Below, piece after piece: positions 1 through 19,554 of a DNA stretch of 64,000 nt. The notes beneath the pieces are model-generated. The model searched no databases. It saw only the letters and a program-made list of their open reading frames with translations, and was not told where the DNA came from. Position numbers and translations under genes: made by a program. The DNA comes from Gavia stellata (lineage: Eukaryota > Chordata > Aves > Gaviiformes > Gaviidae), in NCBI RefSeq assembly GCF_030936135.1, contig NC_082613.1, positions 2,604,001-2,668,000 on the forward strand, written 5' to 3'. Positions within the stretch are counted from its first letter, which is position 1, and each line of letters begins with the position of its first letter.

Positions 1-3000
1 CCAAAGAGTTTTTCTGCTGTCCTGTGCCATTTCAGGTGCCCTGTGACCTGCACTCCTGCTCTCCACCAGCCAGTCCAACCACTCCTACAGGGCTCAGAAA
101 CAGCAGCTACGAGACCCCACGATGCTCTGCCTCCTCTCACACCTCCTGTACCGCTCCCTGTCCCAGGACGACTGTACTTCTGCCTGTATTGAACCCTCTG
201 CACTGACTGTCTGCGAGCCCCTCAGCCCCTGGACCGAGCGCCTCTGGGGATGGGCTCTGCCCTCTTTGATGGTGACAGACCGGCAGTCTGCCGAGATGCC
301 ACTTTCTTCCTTGATTCCCAGGAAATGGAGAATAATTGAAGCTGCTTTAGTGCCACTGTTCTGCTCTTCTCCTCTTCCCATGCAACGCTGTCGTCATCCA
401 CCACCCCTTGTCTGAAATGTCCCATGGGCACCCAACTGAAACAACTCCTTAAGAAGCAAAACCTTTCTCAAATGCACTGTGGTGCCAGGAAGCATCTGGA
501 GAAATCTGGGAAAAAAAAAAATAAATAAATTAAATAAACATGAAACCCAAAACAAACCCCCAGCCATCTTCTCATGCCAACAGAAAGAGCAAGAGGAACC
601 TCAGGGCCCTGGCAAGCACTGTTTGGGCTGAGCTTGCAGTCCCTGCCAGCAGCGAGGAGGTGAACCCAAGGCCCGGGGAAGTCTCCCGGCTGTTTGGGTG
701 CTTCAGGACGGGATGCCAGACTCAGCAGTCCGCGGCCGCCCGCGATGCTGCGATCAGCCGCTGTGCTTTGCCAGTCGTTGGGTAACGAGTGGCGCATCCT
801 CGGTTACGTGACCCCGCGAGTGACCTACCGTTACATGCCCAGTGCTCAGAAACATTTTCCTCGGTGTAACCAGCATTCTCCAACTTTCTGCCCGTTTGGG
901 GGATTAATTGGATTTATCTTCCTTTTTTTTTTTTTCCCCAAAAGGCTCTTTGCTGGAAGATGTATTTCAAGTGTAAATGTAACAGGACCTGGAACAGAAC
1001 CTCAGATAATTAGATGTAATGGGTGCTCTCATTAGTGGAGGGGAGCTGCTGGTTTCTGTCAATTAGTACGGGAGAACACCATGTGCAGTATCTGACATAT
1101 GGATGAATGCAAAGTGCTGTTTGTCTTTATTGCTCCCAGGTGCTCTGCAACTAAACCAGGACTGTGTAACGAGCTATACTGAACAGGTCTTCTGGTTTTG
1201 TTGCTCTTTGGAGGTGCTTTTTAGTGGTGCTAGAACTAAAGTCCCTGTGTATCCACCATAGCCCCAAATCTGTGGACAGTTTGGTTTTTAATACATCCTT
1301 GTAAGCTGGTCACAGGGACTAAAGAGAAAATACTTGATCCGTTAGATATCTGTGCCTTCCTTATCCTTCTCACTTTTCCTGCATCCTCCCATCTTCCTTC
1401 CCACACTGCAAGGACCAGAAACTTTTGTGAACGTGCTTGTTCTTTTCTTCTTCCCCCTTTTTTTTTTATTTTTAGGTGTGTTGTAGTACCAAAGGGATTT
1501 AAAGCAGCAGGGATGCTCCTGGAACTTAATAGGAAAATAAAAAAAAATACTAGAAAAAGGTTGTGATTTATCAGCTATTTCCTGGCGTGGGACTCTGAGC
1601 TGTGCGTGCGTGTCCTATGCAGACACGGGTTTGCAGTGATGAGTGTGTGTTATGCATGTCTGGTACGTTCAGCTCAGAGGCAGTATTTAGTCCTCAGGGA
1701 TGTTTGTCATTTTGAAGTACTCTGTCATTTAGGTGCAAATCAAGATCCAAAGCCTTGCGTGTTATAAATCAGCTGCACTTGTCTATCGCTTGTACCACTA
1801 GAGAATCTAATCTGGCAAAGGTCAATAAAGGTAAATCAGTCTCCAGTCTCCTTCTGCAAACCACAAGTTTACCAAGTCCCCATTCAAAACAGTAAGGCAT
1901 AAACGTTCGGTGCTCGATCTAATCAGATAATCTCTAAATGCATAACCAAGCAGCCCATTTTCCTCCTGATGGAGCGTGATGTGAGGAGCAGACGTGTCAG
2001 AAGCGCTGCAGAAAGGCAGCAGAGGGGATGTCCCTTCCCCACGCCTTGCAAACCCTTCTGCGCTCCATCCTCTCCTCCCCTCCCTGTGCTGAAGTGGGAA
2101 AAATGCACGGAGAAATGGCACATCCCTGCGTGCCACCAGGCTTGAGGCTGTGTGCTGGGCAGGTGGGGGGAGATCTTGGGGGAACTACCCATATATTCAG
2201 GTGCTACTTTGGTAAGTAGGGAGCAGAATATTTTCTTAAAGACTCCCTTTTTTTCGAGTTCTCATCTGTGCAGCAACACACCGGGCACGCTCATGGAGCG
2301 CTGCGTGCTCCTGCCCTCTGCCCTGGGCTTCTCCGCCTGGGAGAGGGTGGGGAAAGAGCTGACCCCCAAACCCCGATACTGAAACCCAGCTTTTGCAGGT
2401 TGACTGGGTGTCGTGGGACACCCAGGATGCAGGACACAGCAGGCTCAGAGCTGTTGACCCAGGGATGGGTCCAGTTTGATCTTCACACCCCATACGGTTG
2501 CAGTCTGCAGCCTAGACCCCTACAATAAAGTTTCTTTTTTCTTTTTTGTAAGCAACCTCTTTCAAAACCCAACTGCACACCCAAAATGAGCTACCCAGAC
2601 CACTTACAAGCAGAGGAGGATCGAAATAATGGGCTCAAGGCCAGGAACGGAGTTGCCAGGCACAAAACTCCCACTAATTAGATGGAACAGTTAAGTGACA
2701 AAACGCAGGCAGGGGCTGGGGGGGCTGACGCTGGGATTTCTCACCGGAGCAGCGATCTTCAGGCGGCTCCAAGTGCACACGCAAGATCTGAGGTGGAAAT
2801 CTGCATCCTTTGGCCGATGTCTGTGGTTGCTGGGGTTTGGCAGGGGGGTTGCAGCATGTCTGCGTCCGAGTGTGACCGGGACTGTGAGGAGCGTGGGTGC
2901 GCTGGCGGCACAGGGGCCGGGTGCCACGCAGGCACCTGGGGCTGATCCAGACCCTGCACCAGATGAGGACCTCCTGATGCTGAGGGGGACCCATCCCTGC

Positions 3001-3735
3001 CGGAGGCTCAGCAAGCACCGGCTCCTGGTGGATCTGGGAAGTGGATTCCCTAGAGATCCTGTGCAATGGCGAATTAGTGGGAAGAGGCAAATGCTTTAGT
3101 GGGGTAACCCTGGGAGGTCATTGCAGACCGAGAGGAAAAGGACTTTGTGTTATAAACCCCACAATATCCACCCAGCAAGTATCCAAACCACTTCAGATCT
3201 CTTCTGAGGTTATTTCCTTAATTCTGTTTTAACTCTCACACATTTGTGGATGCACTTATTTTCCTATGGAAAAAAAATACCCTCCCACACAAGTGAGATC
3301 AAGACTATTAACTGGAGTCAGCCACTTGTCACAAGAGCTGCTTGAAGAACAGAGCTGTGTTTACCGGTGCTCTGGTAACAAGCAGGACTGCACTTTAAAA
3401 TAATAATTAAAAAAAAAAAAAGCCGTTCTCCTTCTTCGAGAGCGGCGAGCCTGGCTCCAGCTGTGCCCGTCTCCCAGATGTGCCCGCAGGTCTGAGCGTG
3501 GGACTCCCGCCTGCAGACTCGTCCCACCTGCAGACTCGTCCCACCAGATCAACCAGTTTCACTTTCAGAAATAGGAAGTTCGCCGGGAAGGGCCGGCAAG
3601 CGCCCAGACGCGCGTGAGGGACACAGGACGGCGGCATGAGCCACCCGGCCACCGGCATGAGCCCGGGATCACCCCTTCCTCCGGCCTCAACAAGCACGGT
3701 GTCATAGACCACTGCATCCACCGCATCCACCAGGG
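1..3735. other. Intergenic region upstream of SRMS, no gene recognised
   Basis: I find no open frame here with recognisable protein similarity or exon structure. Bases 1-540 are mixed sequence ending in an A-rich stretch with overlapping AATAAA motifs near 520-540, which could be the 3' end of a plus-strand transcript from outside the window; this is only a guess. Another AATAAA lies at 2524-2529. A CpG-containing patch lies at about 660-830. The last 150 bases before the SRMS start are moderately GC-rich and probably include its 5' untranslated region and promoter, but there is no clear TATA box. In mammals the neighbour on this side is FNDC11; I do not see it here. Confidence 0.5.
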
Positions 3736-11240
<7,505 letters not shown>

Positions 11241-11602
11241 GGGACCCCTTCCCACCATCCTTCCTGCACAAGCCCCTCCAGGCCAGCTCTTGCCAAGCGG
11301 CTCCTTCCTCCTGGTTTGCACATCCCCCCCAAAAACAGCCCATGGTCCCTCTCAGTCGGGATGCAGGGAGGTGGCCAAGGGAAAAGGCGATGAGTTGTGG
11401 AGAACTCATTGCTGGCGCTTGGCTGTGTAGCAGTCTGGAAAAGCCCCGTGGTAGTGAAGGCATCACCCAGAGTTTACATCTTCATTCAGCCAGTAGGGTG
11501 GGAGGTCCCTGCCGCTCCCCACGCCAACGTGAAGGTCTGCAGTTTGTGTTCAGTTGTGGCTCCGCTTGATTTTTCTTGTAGTGTGTGTCCGGTGTATTTA
11601 TC

Positions 11603-11608
11603 AATAAA
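11603..11608 (+). terminator. SRMS: SRMS polyadenylation signal
   Basis: Canonical AATAAA about 360 bases after the SRMS stop codon, followed at once by a GTGTGTG-rich element of the kind that binds the cleavage stimulation factor. This predicts a short 3' untranslated region ending near 11625. An ATTAAA further on (about 11768) could be an alternative. Confidence 0.75.
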
Positions 11609-12910
11609 TGTGTGTGCATCCATCCACGTGAGTCCTTGCAGGGCATCGCTGGACGCTCTGCCCTCACCACGCTGCTCAGGAAGCCGTGGTTTGCAACCAG
11701 TCCCACTCTTGCAACCACAGATATAACCATCTTCGTGTCTCTTTGGTCTCTGTTCATCCAGGCGTGCATTAAACCCTGTGCCTCTCCCACCCCTTTCCCA
11801 GGCAGCAGCCCTGCTTGCCCCGAGGAGCCTGCACAGGCAGCTCCTGCCCGGGCTGCTCCGCTCTGGCTCCTTGTCTTGCTCATCATCGTGTGGTTATTCC
11901 AAGAAAATTATTTGCCTGGGTTGAAATATTTAACGCCTGCTTAGCCCAGGTGCAGGCACCACTCGGTAAAACACTGCTTCACCCTCTTTTGCTCTTTGTC
12001 ACAGCCACAATGCAAAGCCAAGAGATGCTCCCACCGCCCCCAGCTCCTCGCTGAGCCCCTCTCGCCAGTCCTGGGGTACGGCAATACAGGAGGACATTGA
12101 GGCTCTTGTCCCCCCCGAGCTGGGGGGAGTGTTTGCTCTGGCCGAGCACCTTTTGCTCCCCCCGTGCACGCTCTCAGAGGTCGGGCTGTCCTTGGAAGCA
12201 GTGGAAGGACTGACTGAAAAGCAGCACCGGGAGCAGTGCCAAGGCCCTGGGTTGGTGCAGGCAGCTTCCCCGGGGCCGGCCCAAGCGGCACTGCCCGAGC
12301 ACTGACACGCTCGGGGCACTGGTGGCAAGGAGCATGTGCCATGGGTGAAAGGCAGCTGGAGCTGCCTGGGTTTAGGTTTCCTCCTGACGAGCCCGTTTTA
12401 CCTTTTGCTGGAGAAGGGGTGACCAGTGAGACTGAAACATCAGCAGGGTTGGAATAGATAAAGTTAATAAAGTTTATGCAATACTCTCCCTGCCTGAGCA
12501 GCATCCGTGCTGTGCAAAATAGCAGGAACGAGTCTGGCTGTTAATTGAGCAAGTCTCCATGCACGAGGGGCCTGGAAAGGGGAGGTAGGAATGTGTTTTA
12601 GGTGTGTGATAAATTCGGATCCGGCCACGCTTCCTCTGAAGCCCGAGCAAGGGTGAGGCGGTTGCTGAGCCCTCGGGAGCTGCGGCCGTGCCCCGGGAAG
12701 GAGACAGCGCCGGGTTAGAGGGCTCACAGCTGGAAAAAACAACAGGGTGGGTGTGCTGCGGTGTTCAGACACGGTTGTAAGAGGAAACCCTCATCTTGCA
12801 AAGCGTTTTGCAGCCTGATCAAACACCCAAGTGGCGAGCACACCTATGCACAGCCCAGGTCCTCTCCTACAAGAAACTGAAGACCGAAGCCGTGTCCGGC
12901 AGGTGATGGA

Positions 12911-12916
12911 TTTATT
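12911..12916 (-). terminator. Possible polyadenylation signal, minus strand
   Basis: AATAAA on the minus strand (TTTATT as printed), 365 bases downstream of the stop codon of the exon-like frame at 13281-13362. It would serve as the 3' end of that transcript if the gene is real. Such a hexamer also occurs by chance, so the call depends on the exon. Confidence 0.3.
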
Positions 12917-13280
12917 GCATGCCAGGAAAGGGCTGGGACATGCGTGGTGCGGGCACAGCGAGGCTGTTGCAGCAAGATATTAAATTTGCAGGTCTGACTG
13001 CCACCAGATGGAGCTAAAAATAAAGCAGGAGGAGAAGGGTGGGCGTGGGGTGACCGGGGTGGTGGGGCTGGCGTGGGGAGCAGCGGTGCATGGCCGGGGT
13101 CCCTCGAAAAGCAAGCGGGGCTGGCAGGGCTGCAGGCACGTGGCCCCAAAGCAGCTCACACTGCTGCAGCAATGCCATGATGGGCGGTGCGGAGAGGGAA
13201 CATGGGGACATAGGGACATGGGGACACGGGCCAAGCCAGCGCTGCCCACAGTAGCTTCTCCTTCCTCCTCCGCAGCTGTA

Positions 13281-13362
13281 TTAAAAGTCGATCTGCTGGT
13301 TGAGTTTGCCCTCCAGCACGGTCTGCTGGGTTTTGGCATTTCTCCGAATCATTACTTGCTTT
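13281..13362 (-). CDS. Candidate terminal coding exon of an unrecognised minus-strand gene
   Basis: On the minus strand a pyrimidine-rich acceptor (ACTTTTAG) is followed by 82 bases. They read, after one leading base, KQVMIRRNAKTQ, QTVLEGKLNQQIDF and a TAA stop at 13283-13281. Codons are balanced and GC-ending as in the neighbouring genes (GTG CTG GAG GGC, CAG ATC GAC), and the peptide is charged and helix-like rather than the Pro/Ser/Cys-rich noise of the other frames here. An AATAAA follows 365 bases on. I do not recognise the protein. No convincing upstream exon was found between here and PPDPF; reading without a splice gives a 109-residue frame starting at 13610 whose first 80 residues look non-coding. 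It may be a real last exon, an exon of an unannotated small gene, or chance. Confidence 0.3.
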
Positions 13363-15703
13363 CTAAAAGTAGACAGAGTTGGGGGGGGGAGCCCAGATTT
13401 TCTCACCTTCTCCCAGGATCTCAGCCGGGGTGGGGCACTGCAGCTCCCCCCAGAATCGGGGCCACTACGGGGACTGAGCTCTTCCCAAAATCCATTCCAT
13501 GAAGGCAGAGCTGCATTGCAAAGGCTGTTGTTAAAGGCATTCTCCTGCTCTGGTTTCAGCCTGGCATATGCCCCGTTTGCGGATTCAACTTGACTGGAGT
13601 GGCATTTCAAAACAGCGTCAGGCTCATGCGATGTATATTTGAGCTGCCCAGTTTGTTTCTATCTTTAAGGTCCCACATTGGCCTTTGAAGGGTGAGGGGG
13701 AAACAAAGCTGCTGGAGGAAAAAAAAAAAAACAAAAACAACAAATTCCCCAAGCAGCAAGAGGCAGGCAATGAAAGGAAATATTTCTCAGCTGGGGCTGC
13801 CGCGAGCGCTCCTCCGAGGCGGCGGGGTGGCACGAGGGACGCTGCAAGGGCCGAGAGCGAGCAGAAAGCACCATATATTTTTTTTGCTCAAATACGTGAG
13901 TTAATAAACAGTCAAAAAGCAGCATCGTGTCCAGTGGCACAGGGCAGCGGCGGGGGAACAGAGGAGGGGACATCCGTCCCCCGCAGGGGTTAGTGCCACG
14001 GGAGGTGGGTGCTTGCCCCTCGGATACCAAGCCCGACAGAAAGGGGGGGTGCTTAGGGAGGGGTACGGTATATAAAGAGCCCCTTTGCTTGTCCCATGTC
14101 TGTTGCCCAATGAATCCCTTGCTGCCCCATCGCAGCGGGCAGCCCCATGACTCAAGACACGGGAAATCAGCTGGCAACAGCAGTGCGGATGGAAAGGGCA
14201 CAAAAATAAACGTGCTTGGCAGTCAGATGCTTCTGAGTGCCACAACAGGGTAAGAAAGGCCCCACAAACACCAGGCACCCAAAGCAACCAAGGCGCTGCC
14301 AAGGTCTTTGCTCCTGGCCATGCCACGAAGCTGCCTGGGGGCACAGTCTGGGGTGTCCAAGCTCTCCCTGGTTTTTTTCCCTTTTTTTGGCCCCCCCAGC
14401 AAAGCAGCAGCCTGAGCCTGTGAGACTTTACAGACATTCAGAAAAAAACCCTTTAATTCAGCAGGGCTTTTTCAGGCAGTTTTTCTCCACTGGACAGGCA
14501 GCCGCTGGCATCAGAGCAGCCACTCACCGATGCTGCGGTCCCGGCTGTAAATCCGACCTGCCTTGCAGCAGTGAGGAACAAACTTAACCTCCGTGCAGTG
14601 CCCAAAAACGGGATGGAGGAGCATCGATGTGCTGGTGGCATCGCAGGAGGTGGCCAGAGCAGCTCACCCAGAGCTGGGTCAGGCAGGGGAAAGTGCCCAG
14701 CCAAAAAGCAGGGATGTCAGGATTGGTGCCTTTGCTCTGCCACAGCCTCCCCCGGGTGCCTGGGGACAGTTGATCACGAGGCCAACAAGCAAATACGGCA
14801 ATATTGACTTTACCTTTCTGTGTCCACACCTTAATCTGGAGCTCCTAAGGCTGCAGGCTTGGAAAAAAACATTTGTCTCTCCAAAATCTGGGGCTTCTGC
14901 TGGGCATCAGCAGCAGATGAGCCCCCGCCGCTCCCCCGAGGCACCCCGGGGGGGGGAGCAGCAGCCAAAGGGGTTTGCTGGAGCATGGGAAGACCCCAGA
15001 GCAGTGCTTGCTGGTATGAGCCAGTGCCACAGCCACCCTCCCCAGCTCACCAGCCAGGCAGCACACCTCATCTTGTCTTTCTCAGAAAGGATTTTTTTTT
15101 TTCTTGATTTTCCTGTGTTTTATGAAGTTTAAAGGCTGCCGCGTGCCTCCTGCGATACACAGCCACACGCATGCAGGTGCAGCCCCCCCCAGCAGTGTCC
15201 AGCACCAGCAGTTTGCTGCCCGGTGGTGCCCATGGACCCCGTGGAAGTCACATCAGATCAATGGTGGGGTGATGATGTGCTGCCGTGGACATGCAGGTCC
15301 CCCGCAGGGTGCTGGCAGCCTCAGGGGTCCAAGCCGTGTGCCCAAGGCTGCTGGCCCTGCACAGCCGTTCCCTTTGGATGCACACACATGCACAGGGGGT
15401 GCGGAGGTCCCAGTGCTGCCCCGGCCCCTCCTAGGGACAGGGGGGACACAGACCCTCTGCCCTGAGGACAAGGACCGCTGCCTGGAGATGCAGAGCTCAG
15501 GGCAAAGCTCACACAACATTTTTCCCTACCAGAAACAAGGAGCGAAGCTGGAAGTGACCCTGGATGCCTCTGCAGCGTGGACAAAAAGCAGAGCAGCCAC
15601 CTCCACCCCCCCAGGAGAGGCAGCAGGCAGCTGCCTGAACACAGCTTCACCCTTTGCCCCTGCCTGCGTGGGATGCCAGCGGTACTAAGTCACTGCTCAG
15701 GGG

Positions 15704-15752
15704 TCACAGAATCATTAAGGCTGGAAAAGACCTACAAGATCATCCCACGGCT
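15704..15752 (-). mobile_element. CR1 LINE 3'-end fragment, minus orientation
   Basis: The sequence from CACAGAATCATTAAGG to about 15750 matches, in reverse complement, the 3' terminus of the CR1 copy at 57535-57588 in this same window, including the AAAAGACCT core and AGATCATC. Only the last 50 or so bases of the element are recognisable. It is a 5'-truncated, old copy, as is usual for CR1 in birds. Confidence 0.75.
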
Positions 15753-16064
15753 CCTGGCTGCCATTGGGTCTGCAGCACCTGGTGCACACAGGGACGGTCC
15801 CGTATCCCGTGCTGGGGATGAAAGCAGACCAGAGCAGGAAGATTTGGCATCTTTAAATCCACCCCTGCCAGGGTTTTGTTTGCCTCCAGCAGGAACAGAG
15901 ACCCTGCCCCCTTGCATGCAGGCACCTGCAGGCTCTTGTTTTCTCAGTGCTTTATCAAGCAGTGCTGCCCAGCTATCAGGCTGATCACAGATGGGCCAAA
16001 CAGCCAAGCTGACTAATTCACAGCAAAAATCAGCCAAAACACCACTTAGGGCAGTGCAGCACAT

Positions 16065-16089
16065 GGGGGGGGGGGGGGGGGGGGGGGGG
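16065..16089 (+). repeat. Homopolymer run of 25 G
   Basis: Twenty-five consecutive G residues are printed between ACAT and CAGGCTCC. Such a run can form a G-quadruplex and is prone to length error in sequencing and replication, so the exact length is doubtful. Confidence 0.9.
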
Positions 16090-16606
16090 CAGGCTCCAGG
16101 GCTGCCCAGCCTGGGGCACCCCCTGAGCTCCAGCCTGACATCAGACCCACAAAATGCAAGCCCTGAGCAAAACTTCTCTCTCCCCTTAGTACAAAGGGCT
16201 CACTCTGCACCCAAATCCTTCCCCCAGCCCTGAGCAGACCTGGCTCAGGCCCAGGCACTCGCTCCTAACGCACGAGGCACTGGAGCAGGGCAGGGCAGCA
16301 GTGTGCTTGGGGAGCAAAACAAGTTTAGTGCCAGCAGGGACAGGCTGTGCAGCCAAGGAAGGAGGAAAGGGTGGGGGAGGCATCCGCAGCAACCCCGCAG
16401 CTGAGCCTGATCTTGCTCACATGCAAACCACACATGAACCGGTGAGTCACCCTGGCACGACCTTGCCATCCGGTGTTACCAGACCCTGCTGCTGCGGTCA
16501 GACCCTGCACCCCGTGCCGATCCGGCCCCATCAACATCCACAGCATCGCTCTGCCCTCCCACCCCGGATGAAGAAGAACCCACAGGGTTTTAAAAGGCTG
16601 CTCGAC

Positions 16607-16612
16607 TTTATT
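16607..16612 (-). terminator. PPDPF: PPDPF polyadenylation signal
   Basis: AATAAA on the minus strand (TTTATT as printed) 220 bases after the PPDPF stop codon, in the right orientation for its 3' end. Cleavage is expected near 16590. Confidence 0.7.
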
Positions 16613-16834
16613 AGTTGCCACTGTACGAGTACAAGGTAAATAAAACGCGTTACCGAGTCTGCGTGGAAAGGGCATAGTTGCATTAAGAAAGAGGAAGAAG
16701 GCTGGTGTAGGAATCATCGGGGGTTTGCTGCAGTTTTGTATTACAACGCAGCACCTTTGCCTGGGAGCAGCCTGCCTACTCTACGGGGGGGAAGGGACTG
16801 TGCCCGCCGGCGTGGGGAGCAGCCGTCGACCCGC

Positions 16835-18402
16835 TCATGCCGAGGGCCCGGAGCTGGGCTCGCTGGCGTGGCGCCTCCGTCCCGCTCCTGGGGCCGGCAC
16901 CAAGCCACAGGCCATCGGTCCTGTCGTCACCCGCAGCGTTCCCAAGCTGCAAGACAGAGCAGAGACAGGGTCAGGCCGACACCAAGGCGTTTTGTTATCG
17001 CTCTGCATTTATTTCCGCAGCAAAGGAGTCGGTGCCCTGGGCACGAAGACATCACCCATCGGGCGAGGATGCACCTCGGGTGACGCAGCAGAGATGTCCC
17101 CCACTGCCCTGGGTGCCGCGCTGGCGCTCCCCCGCATCATCTCATCCAAGGAAAGCACTCACCTCTCCGGGGACTCGGACACGGTCGTCATGGCCGGGTG
17201 AGTCGTCTTCCCGAAGAAGAAGCTGGCCCACCAGTGGCCGGGGTCGGACTTGGGCAGACCTGGGGGACAGCACGTGCCGGGGAAGGTCCGGGTCAGTGCA
17301 ACCCGGGCAGCTCTGCCAGCACCCCGATCTCATCCCACAGCAGAGGCTGGGCCACCTCCAGTAAGATTTGCAGTGGGGGGGCCGGGAGCAGAGTCCCCCC
17401 CGCAGCCCCAGGACAGGCAGGACTTACCCGGGGGGTGGGGGATGACTTCCCCAGAGTACTCCGAGCTGCTGCAGGAGCTATTGCTGGATGTGGAGCTCAG
17501 GCGCCCTGTGGAGAAATCACGGCCGTCAGAGCCAGCACTGACCCTCAGTCATGCCATGGAAAGCAGAGAACGGCCTTGGTGTGGCCACCCCTGGGGTGAC
17601 ATGGCTCAGTCTCATCACTATCTCACTCCAGTACGTGCCCAGCTTTAGGGCCAGGTCAATAAACACCACTAGTTAGGGAATACTGGAGAGATCACAAGCT
17701 GGCCAAGAGCCAGCAGCAGAAAAGCACCTGAACACCTCTGTAGGAAAACACCTGCAACCCCAAGGACATTATTTAATGGCTTTGCATCTGTATGCAACAC
17801 TTGGGAGGCCTTTGCAGATGACTTGAGGCCAAGAGGATGCAGATTCCTGCATGTAATCCATGCAGTTTTAGTCCAACTGCTACAAGCTTGTTCCTAGTTT
17901 CAGCTCAAGGGGAATACTTTAATTCCCTCTGGTTTAGGCAATCCATTAAACCAGAAAGTCTCTCCCCTGGATATGTACCAGTAGTTCCCATTGCCCAGAC
18001 TGGTTTTGCAGCTCGTTTCTACAGCAACAAGGCAAGATGCATCTGAAGCCATCACCTCCCCTCACCTCCAACCTTAATAACAAGGAGTTTGCAAGACCCA
18101 TCCCCAGCCGGTACAACTGGGCAGGGGCTGCGGTGGCCCAAAGGAGGGTCCAAGCAAGAGGAAGGATGGCTGTTGCCCACCACCCTTTTCCACCAAGGAG
18201 CCTGCCAGCTCTCCCTGGGGCTCCAGCTGAGAGCACACACCCGAGCTCAGCTTCCTCCCTGCTGGAGCCACATCCGAGCCTGGCAGAGCACCCTGCCCGC
18301 TCGCCCACCGCCCCGAGCCCACCCCGGCCACGAGCACGCGCCCTTACTTCTGTAGTAGTTGTGCGTCGCCATGAGCGAGCCGCTGGATGGGATGGATGCC
18401 AT
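16835..18402 (-). CDS. PPDPF: PPDPF, pancreatic progenitor differentiation and proliferation factor, complete
   Basis: Small protein, known from the zebrafish homologue as a factor needed for exocrine pancreas differentiation; its biochemical activity is not established. Coding exons in transcript order: 18402-18348, 17505-17428, 17259-17163, 16946-16835, with GT-AG junctions in frame, giving 113 residues (human 114). Recognised segments are MASIPSSGSLMATHNYYR at the N-terminus, a serine-rich stretch (SSTSSNSSCSSSEY), the hallmark DPGHWWASFFFGK, and a C-terminus ending in ACGL followed by a variable basic and Ser/Gly/Pro-rich tail. The first coding exon is preceded by an acceptor at 18440-18438, so at least one non-coding exon lies upstream. 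The last exon is the most diverged, matching human mainly at MACGL and the SS-Gly-Pro end. It is transcribed against SRMS and EEF1A2, as in mammals relative to those genes. Confidence 0.93.
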
Positions 18403-19439
18403 GGTTCTCGACCTTGGTTCTGGTGCAGATGTAAAACCTGTGAGCAAAGGGGCAGCCGTCATTGCAGGGGGGCCACAGCGCAGCCCCCCCCCCCCAGCCA
18501 GGGCCTGACCTGCACCCACACACGAGAAAGCTGCAAGAGTCTGAACTGTTCCAGCATGCTTTCCCAAGAGATTTGGCACGCATCCCTTCACAGCGGCACT
18601 GCACGGGGTACGGAGGTCAGCGCTCGCAGTGCTACGCGCGGTCTAAATCCACAGCTGGAGAGCGAAGGGCTACGTGCAAAGCCACGATAACTCCCTCGAA
18701 AAGGACTGCTTGCACAGAGCACGGGCCTGGCAAGTCTGCACAGCAGCGGCCCTGCACCCGTGTTTTGCTTCTGGACAGAACCCTCATTGCATCGACAGCT
18801 GGAGTTATGAAATCTCAGGCAGAGATTGCGTAAGTAGCAAAGGAGCGTTCAGCTCGGGGCGCATACCGAGGATTTTCCTGCAAGGGGTGCCAGCCCCAGC
18901 CTGTCCCCAGCAGTGCCCCCAGCCCCCCACAAGCCGGGGGCAAACCTGCCTGCCCTGCGCCGTCACTCACAACGCGTCCCCCCTCCTGCAAGGTCTGCTT
19001 CCAGCTTGGGCAAGAAAATTGCTCTCCCTGGCCCACAGCACACCCAGTTGAACTGGAGAAGTATTTTTCTCCTCCTGGTAGAGAGCTCCCCCCCTACTAA
19101 GATGCTGACTCTTCCCACACCCCCGGTCCGATCCCTTCTTGTTCAAGCAAACTCCAAAAAGGCTCAGGCGGTCAAAGGTACCAGCAGAAGCCACAGTCCC
19201 CTGGGCCTGCAGGAGGACTCCAAGCCCCACCGCCATCCAGAGGAACAGCAAAAGCACCGTCCCGGGCTGTGAGCCCGGCACAGGGGAGGCACGCAGCCCC
19301 CCGGGACCCCCACCACCCCCCGACGTCCAGCTCCTCCCTAGCTCCCGATGAGGCTTTCCCTGGTCTAATGATGCAGCCACTTGTTGGGTGTCCTGCTGCA
19401 GAATGTCCTCCACGCACTCACATCCCCGTTAATACAGCA

Positions 19440-19475
19440 ATCCTTAGTGGGGAAACTGAGGCACGGAGCCGTCTC
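19440..19475 (+). repeat. Possible MIR-like SINE scrap
   Basis: The phrase GGGGAAACTGAGGCACGGAG resembles the conserved head of the ancient MIR SINE consensus. It is too short to be sure, and a G/A-rich phrase like this can occur by chance. Confidence 0.25.
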
Positions 19476-19554
19476 CCAGAAGTTTCCCCCCAAAGGGACT
19501 CGTTGCACGCTTGCGGCTGACCCTTTCCAAACCACCACCTCCCCCCCCACCAAA

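Larger units (their letters stand above)
11625..16590. other. SRMS-PPDPF intergenic region; PTK6 slot without PTK6
   Basis: In mammals PTK6 lies between SRMS and PPDPF. I checked the translated frames on both strands here for its landmarks ([14 protein letters not shown], a KWTAPEAL-like segment, FLIR, GSGYFGEV) and found none. The stretch contains the minus-strand exon-like frame at 13281-13362, a CR1 fragment near 15704-15750, a 25-base G run at 16065, and otherwise GC-rich unique sequence. Another AATAAA lies at about 12467 on the plus strand with no coding frame attached. Confidence 0.6.

Noticed and set aside
11625-16590. tRNA, snoRNA or microRNA genes in this and the other intergenic regions
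   Set aside because: No tRNA A/B boxes with a foldable cloverleaf, and no convincing paired hairpin, seen by eye.
16837-17364. 175-codon plus-strand frame over PPDPF
   Set aside because: It is antisense to two verified PPDPF coding exons and the intron between them.
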